A stretch of DNA of 60,196 nt, taken from the NCBI GenBank assembly GCA_009784425.1, contig WRBR01000003.1, positions 1 through 60,196 of the forward strand, in the 5' to 3' direction. Positions 8,184-15,359 of this stretch are shown one piece after another. Position numbers and translations under genes: made by a program. The notes beneath the pieces are model-generated. The model did no database searches and had not been told where the DNA came from. It saw nothing but the letters and a program-made list of their open reading frames with translations. Origin of the DNA: Coriobacteriia bacterium (lineage in GTDB: Bacteria; Actinomycetota; Coriobacteriia; Coriobacteriales; UBA8131). Each line of letters opens with the position of its first letter. Within the stretch, counting starts at the first letter, position 1.

Positions 8184-9104
8184 TCACGCATCTGAGGATA
8201 TGCGTGTTCCGCTGGTGTTGTCGCACTGAAGCATAACTTTGTGAGCGCGATCAACCACTGATGTGATGGTGTCGTGCTCGTTTGCCATTGTAACGCCGAT
8301 AGAAGTTGAGATTGAAAAATTTCCCATTTTTTGGGGGATGTCGGTCCCCTCCACTAAATAGCGCACCTTGTCGGCAAGCAGCGTTGCCTCATACTCCTTG
8401 TTGACCTCAAAAACTCCTATGAACCCTTTATTCTCCCAGTAAGAAAAATGGTCGGTGGGTCTGATGTTGAAGTATATCGACTTATACACACTCTCTTGAA
8501 GGTTCCTGGCAACCTCCGAGCCATATTTCTCGTAAACAACTTCGAGATTTTCTATGTCGAAGAAGATTACGCAGAAGTTGTTTTGGGATCTTCTGAGCTC
8601 TTGCAGCTTAAAGGCAATATAACTCTCAGCTTCTTCGTTACTGGAATCGCTGTTTGACCTGCTGTCAAATGTCACAGCTGGTTGAATCTGTGCACGACAG
8701 TAGTCATGCCGGGTAGACATTCTGGGAGTAAATATCTCCACAGCGCCAATATTCCTCCCACCTTCGATTATCGGGAAGATGTTGACGTGTATCAAAACGC
8801 GGTAGCCATCCTTGTGCCTGAGGAACACTTCGTCGCGGCGCTGCCTTCCATCAAGGATGGTGGCAAACAAAGGGCACCCGGAGTCACAAAGAGAGCGTCC
8901 ATCGCAATCAATGTGATCCAGAATATTACTTTGGCAGCATTTGCCGATAATCTCTTCTGCCTTATATCCGGAGATTTCCTCAGCGGCTTTGTTCCAGTAG
9001 GTAATCTTCCTCTCAGAATTGACGAAGTAGACACCATCAAGCAAGTTATCGATTACTGACAGATAAAGGGCAGCTGGCCGATATAGGGCACTCTTAGAAG
9101 TCAT
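8184..9104 (-). CDS. PAS domain protein with degenerate GGDEF domain
   Basis: 306 residues. The N-terminal PAS domain (about 12-130) runs from YLSVIDNLLDGVYFVN to IHVNIFPII and carries a Cys-rich insert, GKCCQSNILDHIDCDG followed by CDSGCPL, also seen in other PAS proteins with possible metal or redox roles. The C-terminal region (about 155-300) has the GGDEF fold pattern (CVIFFDIENLEVVYEKYG and FSISTSIGVTMA), but the signature loop is replaced by YWENKGFIGVFE. It is therefore unlikely to make cyclic di-GMP and may be a sensor or regulator for the HD-GYP gene downstream. Confidence 0.82.
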   Translation of the reverse strand: MTSKSALYRPAALYLSVIDNLLDGVYFVNSERKITYWNKAAEEISGYKAEEIIGKCCQSNILDHIDCDGRSLCDSGCPLFATILDGRQRRDEVFLRHKDGYRVLIHVNIFPIIEGGRNIGAVEIFTPRMSTRHDYCRAQIQPAVTFDSRSNSDSSNEEAESYIAFKLQELRRSQNNFCVIFFDIENLEVVYEKYGSEVARNLQESVYKSIYFNIRPTDHFSYWENKGFIGVFEVNKEYEATLLADKVRYLVEGTDIPQKMGNFSISTSIGVTMANEHDTITSVVDRAHKVMLQCDNTSGTRISSDA

Positions 9105-9296
9105 GTTTCACTTCTCCCAAACTATAACCTCCACCACTAATTAAAATGAATATACTGCAAAAAATACCCTCCTTCAAGCACATTGAAGAAATAAAAAAAG
9201 TTTTCGCAATACAGGTGTTGTACGTGACAGAGGGAGGTTTACGACAGGAGGATGTTTGCGACAGATGTGTATAAATGACACAAAATCTCCGCCCCC

Positions 9297-9325
9297 TTGT
9301 GTCGCTTTGACTAAAGTGCTAAGGT
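9297..9325 (+). promoter_or_regulatory. probable promoter of the aromatic operon
   Basis: TTGTGT (9297-9302), a 17-base spacer, then TAAGGT (9320-9325). This would start transcripts at about 9332, shortly before the leader peptide. Just upstream (9225-9305) are several TGACA/CGACA motifs and an inverted pair GACACAA (9278-9284) and TTGTGTC (9297-9303) that overlaps the -35. Confidence 0.45.
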
Positions 9326-9359
9326 TACACCCGTCAGTTTTATCGAAAGGTGTTTTGTG

Positions 9360-9431
9360 ATGAATACTCATCGCGCATTTGAATATCGATACCCCAGCCT
9401 TGCCGCTTATTATTACGGCATGGAGTATTGA
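9360..9431 (+). CDS. tyrosine-rich leader peptide of the aro operon (attenuator)
   Basis: A 23-codon ORF starting ATG at 9360 (with GTG immediately before) and ending TGA at 9431, behind AAAGG at 9346-9350. Translation: MNTHRAFEYRYPSLAAYYYG, then M-E-Y. Six of 23 codons are Tyr, including three in a row (9408-9416), and one is Phe. It lies 105 bases before aroF, followed by a terminator and a competing segment. By analogy with known attenuators, the ribosome would stall at the Tyr codons when charged tRNA-Tyr is scarce. It is too short to be found by ordinary gene calling. Confidence 0.8.
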   Translation: MNTHRAFEYRYPSLAAYYYGMEY

Positions 9432-9435
9432 GTTC

Positions 9436-9520
9436 GGCCGCGGTGTTTTTCAAAGACAGTTTTCTGATTGTGACATAGTGAGGTAATCAGAACCGCAGCC
9501 AGTAGGTTGCGGTTTTGTTA
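9436..9520 (+). promoter_or_regulatory. transcription attenuator (competing hairpins) before aroF
   Basis: The segment GGCCGCGGT (9436-9444), five bases past the leader stop, can pair with ACCGCAGCC (9492-9500) with one mismatch. That would sequester the 5' arm of the downstream terminator. A second hairpin, TTCTGATT/AATCAGAA (9462-9469/9485-9492), also overlaps the terminator base. A ribosome stalled at the Tyr codons leaves 9436-9444 free (antitermination). A ribosome at the stop codon covers it (termination). The pairing is seen in sequence; the mechanism is inferred. Confidence 0.7.
9491..9520 (+). terminator. leader terminator of the aro operon
   Basis: AACCGCAGCC-AGTA-GGTTGCGGTT forms a 10-bp stem with one G-U pair and a 4-base loop, followed by TTGTTAGTTTT. 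It stands directly before the aroF ribosome binding site (GGAGG at about 9526), so it is an attenuator rather than an end-of-operon terminator. Confidence 0.8.
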
Positions 9521-9536
9521 GTTTTGGAGGAAAAAC

Positions 9537-10559
9537 ATGTTTATCGTATTAAAGAGTAACCCAGATCCTGCACGTCTCGCGAGCCTCAAGGACTGGCTGG
9601 CGAGTAAGGACATAGAGATTCACACCAGCGAGGGTGCCACCACTACGGTCTTGGGCCTGGTGGGGGACACCTCTATCATTGACATTGATTTGATAGCCGC
9701 CCTTGACATCGTTGAAGACGTCAAACGCATTCAGGAGCCTTTCAAAAATGCCAATCGCAAGTTTCACCCGGATGATACGGTCATCAAGGTGGGCAACACC
9801 CAAATTGGCGGCGGCAACCTTACCATCATGGCGGGGCCTTGTTCCGTTGAGAGCGAGGAGCAGCTGGTTACCATCGCCAAGGCGGTCAAGGCAAGCGGCG
9901 CTACCATGCTCCGCGGCGGGGCGTTTAAGCCGAGAAGCTCGCCCTATGCTTTTCAGGGCTTGGGTGAAGAAGGTCTGAGACTCCTCTCCCTTGCTAAAAA
10001 GGAAACTGGTCTGCCCGTAGTGAGTGAGATGATGGAGGCTTCGCAGCTTCCTCTGTTTGACGATGTGGACGTAATTCAGGTAGGCGCCCGCAACATGCAG
10101 AACTTCAATCTGCTGAGCGTGCTGGGAAATCAAGACAAGCCGGTTATGATTAAGCGCGGCCTTTCCTCAACGTACGAAGAGTGGCTGATGAGTGCTGAGT
10201 ACGTGATGGCCTCTGGCAACAAGCAAGTGATACTCTGCGAGCGCGGCATCAGGACCTTTGAGACCTATACGCGGAATACCCTGGACCTTGGTGCGGTGCC
10301 GGTGCTGAAGAAGCTCTCGCATCTGCCGGTGATTATTGACCCGAGTCACGCGTCCGGCAAATGGGATCTGGTTCCCTCTGGCGCGCTGGCAGCGGTTGCT
10401 GCCGGTACGGACGGGCTGCTCATAGAGGTGCACAACGACCCCGAAAAGGCTCTCTGTGACGGTCCGCAATCGCTCAAGATGGACACCTTTGACGAGCTGG
10501 CTCACAAGTTGCTTGCTCTGCACGGCTTTATGCAAGAGCTTGAAGGGGGCAAAAAATGA
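9537..10559 (+). CDS. aroF: 3-deoxy-7-phosphoheptulonate (DAHP) synthase, class I beta type
   Basis: First step of the shikimate pathway: condenses PEP and erythrose-4-phosphate. The 340 residues have an N-terminal ferredoxin-like regulatory domain (about 1-70, starting MFIVLK) and a TIM barrel with IMAGPCSVESEEQ, GGAFKPRSSPYAFQGLG and PVIIDPSHASGKWDLV. This matches the class I beta enzymes, where the N-terminal domain mediates feedback inhibition by Tyr/Phe. It follows a Tyr attenuator and has GGAGG at an ideal distance. Its stop overlaps tyrA by four bases. Confidence 0.96.
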   Translation: MFIVLKSNPDPARLASLKDWLASKDIEIHTSEGATTTVLGLVGDTSIIDIDLIAALDIVEDVKRIQEPFKNANRKFHPDDTVIKVGNTQIGGGNLTIMAGPCSVESEEQLVTIAKAVKASGATMLRGGAFKPRSSPYAFQGLGEEGLRLLSLAKKETGLPVVSEMMEASQLPLFDDVDVIQVGARNMQNFNLLSVLGNQDKPVMIKRGLSSTYEEWLMSAEYVMASGNKQVILCERGIRTFETYTRNTLDLGAVPVLKKLSHLPVIIDPSHASGKWDLVPSGALAAVAAGTDGLLIEVHNDPEKALCDGPQSLKMDTFDELAHKLLALHGFMQELEGGKK

Positions 10560-11392
10560 TTATCGGCATAGTTGGCCTGGGGCTGCTGGGAGGCTCGCTG
10601 GCAAAAAGCACCAAGGCCCGCACCATGCACGAGGTGCTGGGTATCGATATTAACGAGGAAACCATGATGCTCGCGCGCATGAGCGGGGCAATCGACGCGC
10701 CGCTCACTGAGGCCAACATCAAAACCTGCGACCTGCTCTTTTTGGCGGTTATGCCGCACATAGCCGTGGAATGGCTGGAGGCTCACGCGCCGGAGATAGC
10801 GCCCAGCACCGTGGTGGTGGACCTTTGCGGAGTTAAGCGCTCGGTGTGCAGTCAGTTGCAACCCCTGGCCAAAAAGCACGGCTTTACCTTCATCGGCGGC
10901 CACCCGATGGCGGGCAAGGAGCGGAGCGGCTTTGTGAGCTCAACTGATAAGCTCTTTGAGTCGGCATCCATGATTCTCATCCCTGACGCTGACATTGACA
11001 TCAACACCCTCGAAGAGGTCAAGAACTTCTTCCTCGACGTGGGTTTTGCCAACCTCACCTTTACCACCCCCGACGAGCACGACCGCATTATTGCCTACAC
11101 CTCGCAGCTGGCGCACCTGGCCTCAAGCGCCTACGTGCGCTCGCCTGAGGCACTGAGGCGGCGCGGCTTTTCAGCAGGCAGCTTTGGGGACATGACCCGG
11201 GTAGCCCGCCTCGACGAGTTCATGTGGGCAGAGCTCTTTTGCGCCAATACCGACTACTTAATCGATCAGCTCAGCATCCTCATCGACAATCTGAGCGAGT
11301 TCAAAGCCGCCCTTGAAACAGGCGACGAAGACAAGGTGCGTGAGCTACTCAAAGAAGGCCGCGAAATAAAAGCAAAAATCGGAGAGAGCTGA
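10556..11392 (+). CDS. tyrA: prephenate dehydrogenase
   Basis: Oxidatively decarboxylates prephenate to 4-hydroxyphenylpyruvate with NAD(P), committing to tyrosine. The 278 residues start with the Rossmann motif IIGIVGLGLLGGSLAKS. The family motif IGGHPMAGKERSGF follows at about residue 113, and the helical dimer domain holds the conserved His in TSQLAHLASSAY. There is no C-terminal ACT domain, so feedback control probably acts through DAHP synthase and the attenuator. It overlaps aroF by ATGA, indicating tight coupling. Confidence 0.94.
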   Translation: MIIGIVGLGLLGGSLAKSTKARTMHEVLGIDINEETMMLARMSGAIDAPLTEANIKTCDLLFLAVMPHIAVEWLEAHAPEIAPSTVVVDLCGVKRSVCSQLQPLAKKHGFTFIGGHPMAGKERSGFVSSTDKLFESASMILIPDADIDINTLEEVKNFFLDVGFANLTFTTPDEHDRIIAYTSQLAHLASSAYVRSPEALRRRGFSAGSFGDMTRVARLDEFMWAELFCANTDYLIDQLSILIDNLSEFKAALETGDEDKVRELLKEGREIKAKIGES

Positions 11393-11411
11393 GGCCTTGC
11401 CATGAAAAGCA

Positions 11412-11497
11412 TTTTTGGAACAGGGGGACGGGGTTAGTGTACCAATTTGGCTCTTGAGCCAAATTGGTACACTAACCCCGTCCCCCTGTTCCAAAAA
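11412..11497. repeat. perfect 86-bp GGGACGGGG palindrome
   Basis: Two 42-bp arms (11412-11453 and 11456-11497) match perfectly around a TT centre. The arm reads TTTTTGGAACAGGGGGACGG, then GGTTAGTGTACCAATTTGGCTC. It lies between tyrA and aroB. The outer bases are a T-run before and an A-run after the stem, so it is not a normal intrinsic terminator on the plus strand. Confidence 0.95.
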
Positions 11498-11511
11498 AGG
11501 AGAGGGTAGAG

Positions 11512-12582
11512 ATGCAGAGCATTTACGTTAATACAGGCAGCACTGGAAGCGGCTACACCGTAGCCATAGGCGCAGGCCTCTTAGAACGCCTGGGCGAGCT
11601 TATGCTGCAACAGTCCATCAGCCCCTGCCGCGCACTCATCATCACCGACAGCACCGTAGGCCCGCTCTATGCCGCCACAGTAGAGCGCAGCCTGACCGAA
11701 GCGGGCTTTACCACAAGCACCTTTACCTTTGCAGCCGGCGAGCAGTCCAAGAATATCCAAACCCTCTCAGACGCCCTTGAGTTCATGGCTCAAGAGCAAC
11801 TCACCCGCACAGACTGCGTCTTTGCCCTGGGCGGCGGCGTAGTCGGCGATGTGGCCGGCTTTGCAGCGGGCTGTTACCTACGCGGCATCCGCTACGTGCA
11901 GCTGCCCACCACCCTGCTCGCTGCGGTTGATTCTGCAATAGGAGGAAAAACCGGCATTGACCTGCCACAAGGCAAGAATCTGGCCGGACTCTTCTGGCAG
12001 CCTTCTGCCGTGGTCTGCGACACCAGCTGCCTTGCCACCTTGCCAAAGGAGACCTTGCTCGACGGCGTAGTCGAGGCCATTAAGACGGGCGTTTTGGGCG
12101 ACGAGGCTCTGTTTGACCTTTTGGAGCAGGAGCCTGCCGAGGCTAATCTCGAGGCGATAATTGCCAGCTGCGTAGCCTTCAAAGCACGCGTGGTTGAGGC
12201 AGACGAGCGCGAGAGCGAAGTCAGAAAGATCTTGAACCTGGGCCACACAATCGGCCACGCCATAGAAGTGTGCAGCGACTACCGCGTGTCGCACGGACAA
12301 GCTGTGTCCGCCGGCCTGGCAATGATAGCGCGCGCCGCCCTGGTCATGGGCTACTGCGATGAACGTGCGGCTTACCGCATCATTCAACTACTCACCAAGC
12401 TGGGGCTTCCCACAGAAACAGAGTTCTCAACCGAGGAGCTAACCCGTGCGGCCCTGCATGACAAAAAGCGCAGCGGTAACCGCATCACCCTGGTGCTGCC
12501 GGTAAACATAGGCTCCTACCTACTCCACAACATAAGCATCGAAGAGTTAAGAAACGTAATCAATTTTGGAAGGGTGAGATAA
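11512..12582 (+). CDS. aroB: 3-dehydroquinate synthase
   Basis: Second shikimate step: cyclises DAHP to 3-dehydroquinate using NAD and a divalent metal. The 356 residues show ALGGGVVGDVAGFAAGCYLRG and LPTTLLAAVDSAIGGKTGID, and metal-ligand His residues in LNLGHTIGHAIE and SHGQAVSAG. It is preceded by GGAGAGGG at a good distance and directly follows the palindrome. It is the third pathway gene of the operon. Confidence 0.96.
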   Translation: MQSIYVNTGSTGSGYTVAIGAGLLERLGELMLQQSISPCRALIITDSTVGPLYAATVERSLTEAGFTTSTFTFAAGEQSKNIQTLSDALEFMAQEQLTRTDCVFALGGGVVGDVAGFAAGCYLRGIRYVQLPTTLLAAVDSAIGGKTGIDLPQGKNLAGLFWQPSAVVCDTSCLATLPKETLLDGVVEAIKTGVLGDEALFDLLEQEPAEANLEAIIASCVAFKARVVEADERESEVRKILNLGHTIGHAIEVCSDYRVSHGQAVSAGLAMIARAALVMGYCDERAAYRIIQLLTKLGLPTETEFSTEELTRAALHDKKRSGNRITLVLPVNIGSYLLHNISIEELRNVINFGRVR

Positions 12583-12601
12583 GAGATAAGAGTTATTACT
12601 C

Positions 12602-12687
12602 CGTCATTCCGTTCCGGGCTTGACCCGGAATCTGACCCGGAATCTTTAGTTTAAGTTCAAGATTGCGGCTCGGAGGCCGCAATGACG
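12602..12687. repeat. GTCATTCCG-type inverted repeat
   Basis: Starts CGTCATTCCG and ends CCGCAATGACG. Inside are two copies of GACCCGGAATCT and a hairpin, GCGGC-TCGGAG-GCCGC. A related element is at 30870-30961. It fills the gap between aroB and aroA, which is otherwise empty. Confidence 0.8.
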
Positions 12688-12720
12688 TAGTAGTGTAGAT
12701 TAAGATTAAAGTGAGGAACA

Positions 12721-14019
12721 TTGAAAGCTAAAATTACACCCGCGCCACTGTCGGGCACCATAGAAGCCATTGCGTCCAAGTCAGACGCGCACCGGCAGCT
12801 TATCTGTGCGGCATTTGCTGATGGGCCCACCGAGCTGCAGCTTAAAACCAGCTCTGAGGACATAGAAACCACCGCAGACTGCCTGAGGGCACTGGGAGCC
12901 GGCATCGAGCAACGCTCTAACGGGCTGCTGGTCAGCCCCATAACAAAACCCCCAGCTGAGGTGAGCCAGGACTGCGCTGAGAGCGGCTCAACCCTGCGTT
13001 TTATGCTGCCAGTTGCAGCGGCCAACTGCGAGCAGGTGCACTTCACCGGCAGAGGCCGCCTGCCAGAGCGCCCACTGGGCGAGCTGGTTAAGGCCATGCT
13101 GCAAAACGGCGTTGAGTTCTCATCAAACCAGCTCCCCTTCACCACACGCGGCAAGCTGCAAATCGGCAGCTTTAGCCTGCCGGGTAATATCAGCTCACAG
13201 TACATCACCGGCTTGCTGCTGGCGTTGGCAGCGCTCGAGGGCACAAGTGAAATCATCCTCACCACGCCGCTGGAATCCAAGGACTATGTCAACATCACCC
13301 TCAGGGTTCTTGAGCTCTACGGCGTGGATATACAACAAGAGGAAGACCGCTTTATTGTTCCCGGCGGTCAGCAATTCAAATCCCCCGGCAAGGTGGCCAT
13401 AGAAGGAGACTGGTCAAACGCAGCTTTCTTTCTGGCTGCGGGCGCGCTCAGTTTGGGCGTTCCCACGATACAAAGCCTTGCAGAAGGTGATTTCAGCGCC
13501 TCGCTCACCGTCGCCGGAATCTCACCAAACTCCCCGCAAGGCGACCGCAACATAGTCAGCTTGCTCAAGCTATTTGGCGCGGAACTCACCCAAGACGATA
13601 ACCAGGTCAGGGTCTTTGCCGCACCGCTCAGGGGCACCACAATCGATATCGGTGAAACGCCGGATCTCCTGCCGGTGCTGGCAGTTGTGGCCGCCTGCGC
13701 GCTAGGAGAAACTCGCTTTACCAACGCCGCACGTCTCAGGCTCAAGGAGAGTGACCGCCTGGAAACCACGGCAGCCCTGCTGCGCTCGTTGGGAGGCCAG
13801 GCAGAAGAACTGCCTCAAGGCCTGCTGGTACGCGGAGGCAAGCTCACCGGCGGAGTCGTCGAAAGCTTCAATGACCACCGCATAGCGATGGCAGCCGCGG
13901 TTGCCGCCATAGCCTGCACCGAGCCGGTTATCATCAATAACGCGGAGGCGGTGGCCAAGTCATACCCCGCCTTCTTCACCGATTACCAAAAACTGGGAGG
14001 AGCCGTACATGTCATCTGA
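12721..14019 (+). CDS. aroA: 3-phosphoshikimate 1-carboxyvinyltransferase (EPSP synthase)
   Basis: Transfers the enolpyruvyl group of PEP to shikimate-3-phosphate. The 432 residues match the family. The N-terminal SKSDAHRQLICAA is the substrate-binding Lys-Ser region, SGSTLRFMLPVAA is the family signature (ESGSTLRF), and the C-terminal RLKESDRLETTAALLR and FNDHRIAMAAAVAA are the second signature. The start is taken as TTG 12721 behind GTGAGGA; no better upstream start is seen. The C-terminus overlaps aroC by 11 bases. Confidence 0.95.
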   Translation: MKAKITPAPLSGTIEAIASKSDAHRQLICAAFADGPTELQLKTSSEDIETTADCLRALGAGIEQRSNGLLVSPITKPPAEVSQDCAESGSTLRFMLPVAAANCEQVHFTGRGRLPERPLGELVKAMLQNGVEFSSNQLPFTTRGKLQIGSFSLPGNISSQYITGLLLALAALEGTSEIILTTPLESKDYVNITLRVLELYGVDIQQEEDRFIVPGGQQFKSPGKVAIEGDWSNAAFFLAAGALSLGVPTIQSLAEGDFSASLTVAGISPNSPQGDRNIVSLLKLFGAELTQDDNQVRVFAAPLRGTTIDIGETPDLLPVLAVVAACALGETRFTNAARLRLKESDRLETTAALLRSLGGQAEELPQGLLVRGGKLTGGVVESFNDHRIAMAAAVAAIACTEPVIINNAEAVAKSYPAFFTDYQKLGGAVHVI

Positions 14020-15094
14020 ATTCGGCAAGATACTGCGCGTTTCTGTATTTGGGCAGTCACACGGCCCCGCCATTGGCATAGTGATGGAAAACCTGCCTGC
14101 CGGCGAGGTCATAGACGAGGCAGAGTTACTCGCCTTCATGGGTCGCCGCAAGGCAAAGGGGCCGCTTTCCACCCTGCGGAGAGAAGACGACATCCCCATG
14201 ATCCTCTCAGGCATGATTCACTGGAAGACCTGCGGCAGCCCCCTCTGCGCCATTTTGGAGAACAAGGATGCCCAGTCAAAGGACTACGAGGCGCTCAAGG
14301 AAATCCCCCGGCCTTCGCATGCAGATTTTGTGGCCTTCAAAAAGTGGGGCAAGCACACCGACATGCGGGGAGGCGGCCACTTCTCCGGCAGGCTCACTGC
14401 TCCTCTGTGCATTGGCGGCGGCATCGCCAAGCAGATACTTGCGCGCAGGGGAGTCTTTGTGGGCGCCCATCTGCTCTCCGTGGCGGGGATAGAAGACGAG
14501 CCCTTCGGCCTGCATCCTACCCAGGAGGATTTTGACCTGGTAGCCAAGAAGCATTTCCCCACCATCGATGACGCCGCAGGCGATAAGATGCAGCACGCCA
14601 TCAAAGAGGCCTCAGCAAACAAGGACTCAGTGGGCGGCATCATTGAGTGCGCAGCTATAGGGGTACCGATTGGCCTCGGTTCACCGATGTTTGAAGGCAT
14701 AGAAAACAAGCTCGCCGCAGCCATCTTTGGCATTCCTGCGGTTAAAGGCATAGAGTTTGGCAGCGGCTTTGAAAGCGCCCGCCAGCGCGGCAGCGAGCAT
14801 AACGACCCCATAATACTCAGCGAGCAAAAAGACATCACGATGGAGAAAAATGACGCCGGCGGCATCAACGGCGGCATCACCAACGGCATGCCCATCAGGT
14901 TTAACGTTGCATTCAAACCCACGCCTTCTATCAGCAAGCCGCAAAAGAGTGTGCACCTCACCGCACTGGAGGAGACAGAGCTCATCATCCACGGCCGCCA
15001 CGACCCCTGCGTGGCGCACCGTGCGGTTCCCGTTGTAGAGGCAGTAGCCGCTCTGGTTCTGCTCGATTGCCTATTGGAGCATCATGGACATTAA
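14009..15094 (+). CDS. aroC: chorismate synthase
   Basis: FMN-dependent final step to chorismate. The 361 residues start FGKILRVSVFGQSHGPAIG and contain GRRKAKGPLSTLRREDD, MRGGGHFSGRLTA and GGINGGITNGMPI, all conserved in AroC. The C-terminal RHDPCVAHRAVPVVEA is the third signature. It overlaps aroA upstream and the chorismate mutase gene downstream by 11 bases each, indicating a tightly packed operon. Confidence 0.97.
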   Translation: MSSEFGKILRVSVFGQSHGPAIGIVMENLPAGEVIDEAELLAFMGRRKAKGPLSTLRREDDIPMILSGMIHWKTCGSPLCAILENKDAQSKDYEALKEIPRPSHADFVAFKKWGKHTDMRGGGHFSGRLTAPLCIGGGIAKQILARRGVFVGAHLLSVAGIEDEPFGLHPTQEDFDLVAKKHFPTIDDAAGDKMQHAIKEASANKDSVGGIIECAAIGVPIGLGSPMFEGIENKLAAAIFGIPAVKGIEFGSGFESARQRGSEHNDPIILSEQKDITMEKNDAGGINGGITNGMPIRFNVAFKPTPSISKPQKSVHLTALEETELIIHGRHDPCVAHRAVPVVEAVAALVLLDCLLEHHGH

Positions 15095-15359
15095 TGAAAT
15101 CAGAAACAGAATTGATGCGGTTGACGAAAGGATCCTGGAAGCCTTCATAGAACGCATGCGCCTCTCAGAAGAAGTTGCCGAGTACAAGCAGCGGAATGCA
15201 CTCCCGCTAGAGAATATCGCACGCGAACAAGAAGTCTTACAAAAGGTGAAGGAAAACTCCGGGAAGTACGGGCTGTACGCCCAGGAGTTATTCAGCACTC
15301 TCATCAAGCTCTCAAAAGACCAGCAGCAAGAACTCTTCTCGGAGCTGGAAGGCTCATAA
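15084..15359 (+). CDS. chorismate mutase, AroQ class
   Basis: 91-residue all-helical chorismate mutase (type II), converting chorismate to prephenate and so feeding TyrA. The start MDINEIRNRIDAVDERILEAF has the family I-D-x-x-D/I-L pattern. R11, the following K/R residues and RMRLSEEVAEYKQRN mark the active-site helix. It is free-standing here rather than fused to TyrA, PheA or DAHP synthase. It overlaps aroC by 11 bases and the aroE-aroK start by one base. Confidence 0.9.
   Translation: MDINEIRNRIDAVDERILEAFIERMRLSEEVAEYKQRNALPLENIAREQEVLQKVKENSGKYGLYAQELFSTLIKLSKDQQQELFSELEGS

Noticed and set aside
8792-9059. Plus-strand ORFs opposite the PAS/GGDEF gene
   Set aside because: They are antisense shadows of a well-supported coding frame and lack ribosome binding sites.
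9307-9312. TTGACT as the -35 of the aro operon promoter
   Set aside because: No -10 lies at a 15-19 base distance; TTGTGT (9297) with TAAGGT (9320) fits better.
11412-11497. GGGACGGGG palindromes as ordinary intrinsic terminators
   Set aside because: The long stems lack a 3' U-run on the coding strand (the stem is followed by A-runs or G-rich DNA), one copy lies inside an ORF, and decayed or truncated copies exist. They may still attenuate transcription, but that is not their evident origin.
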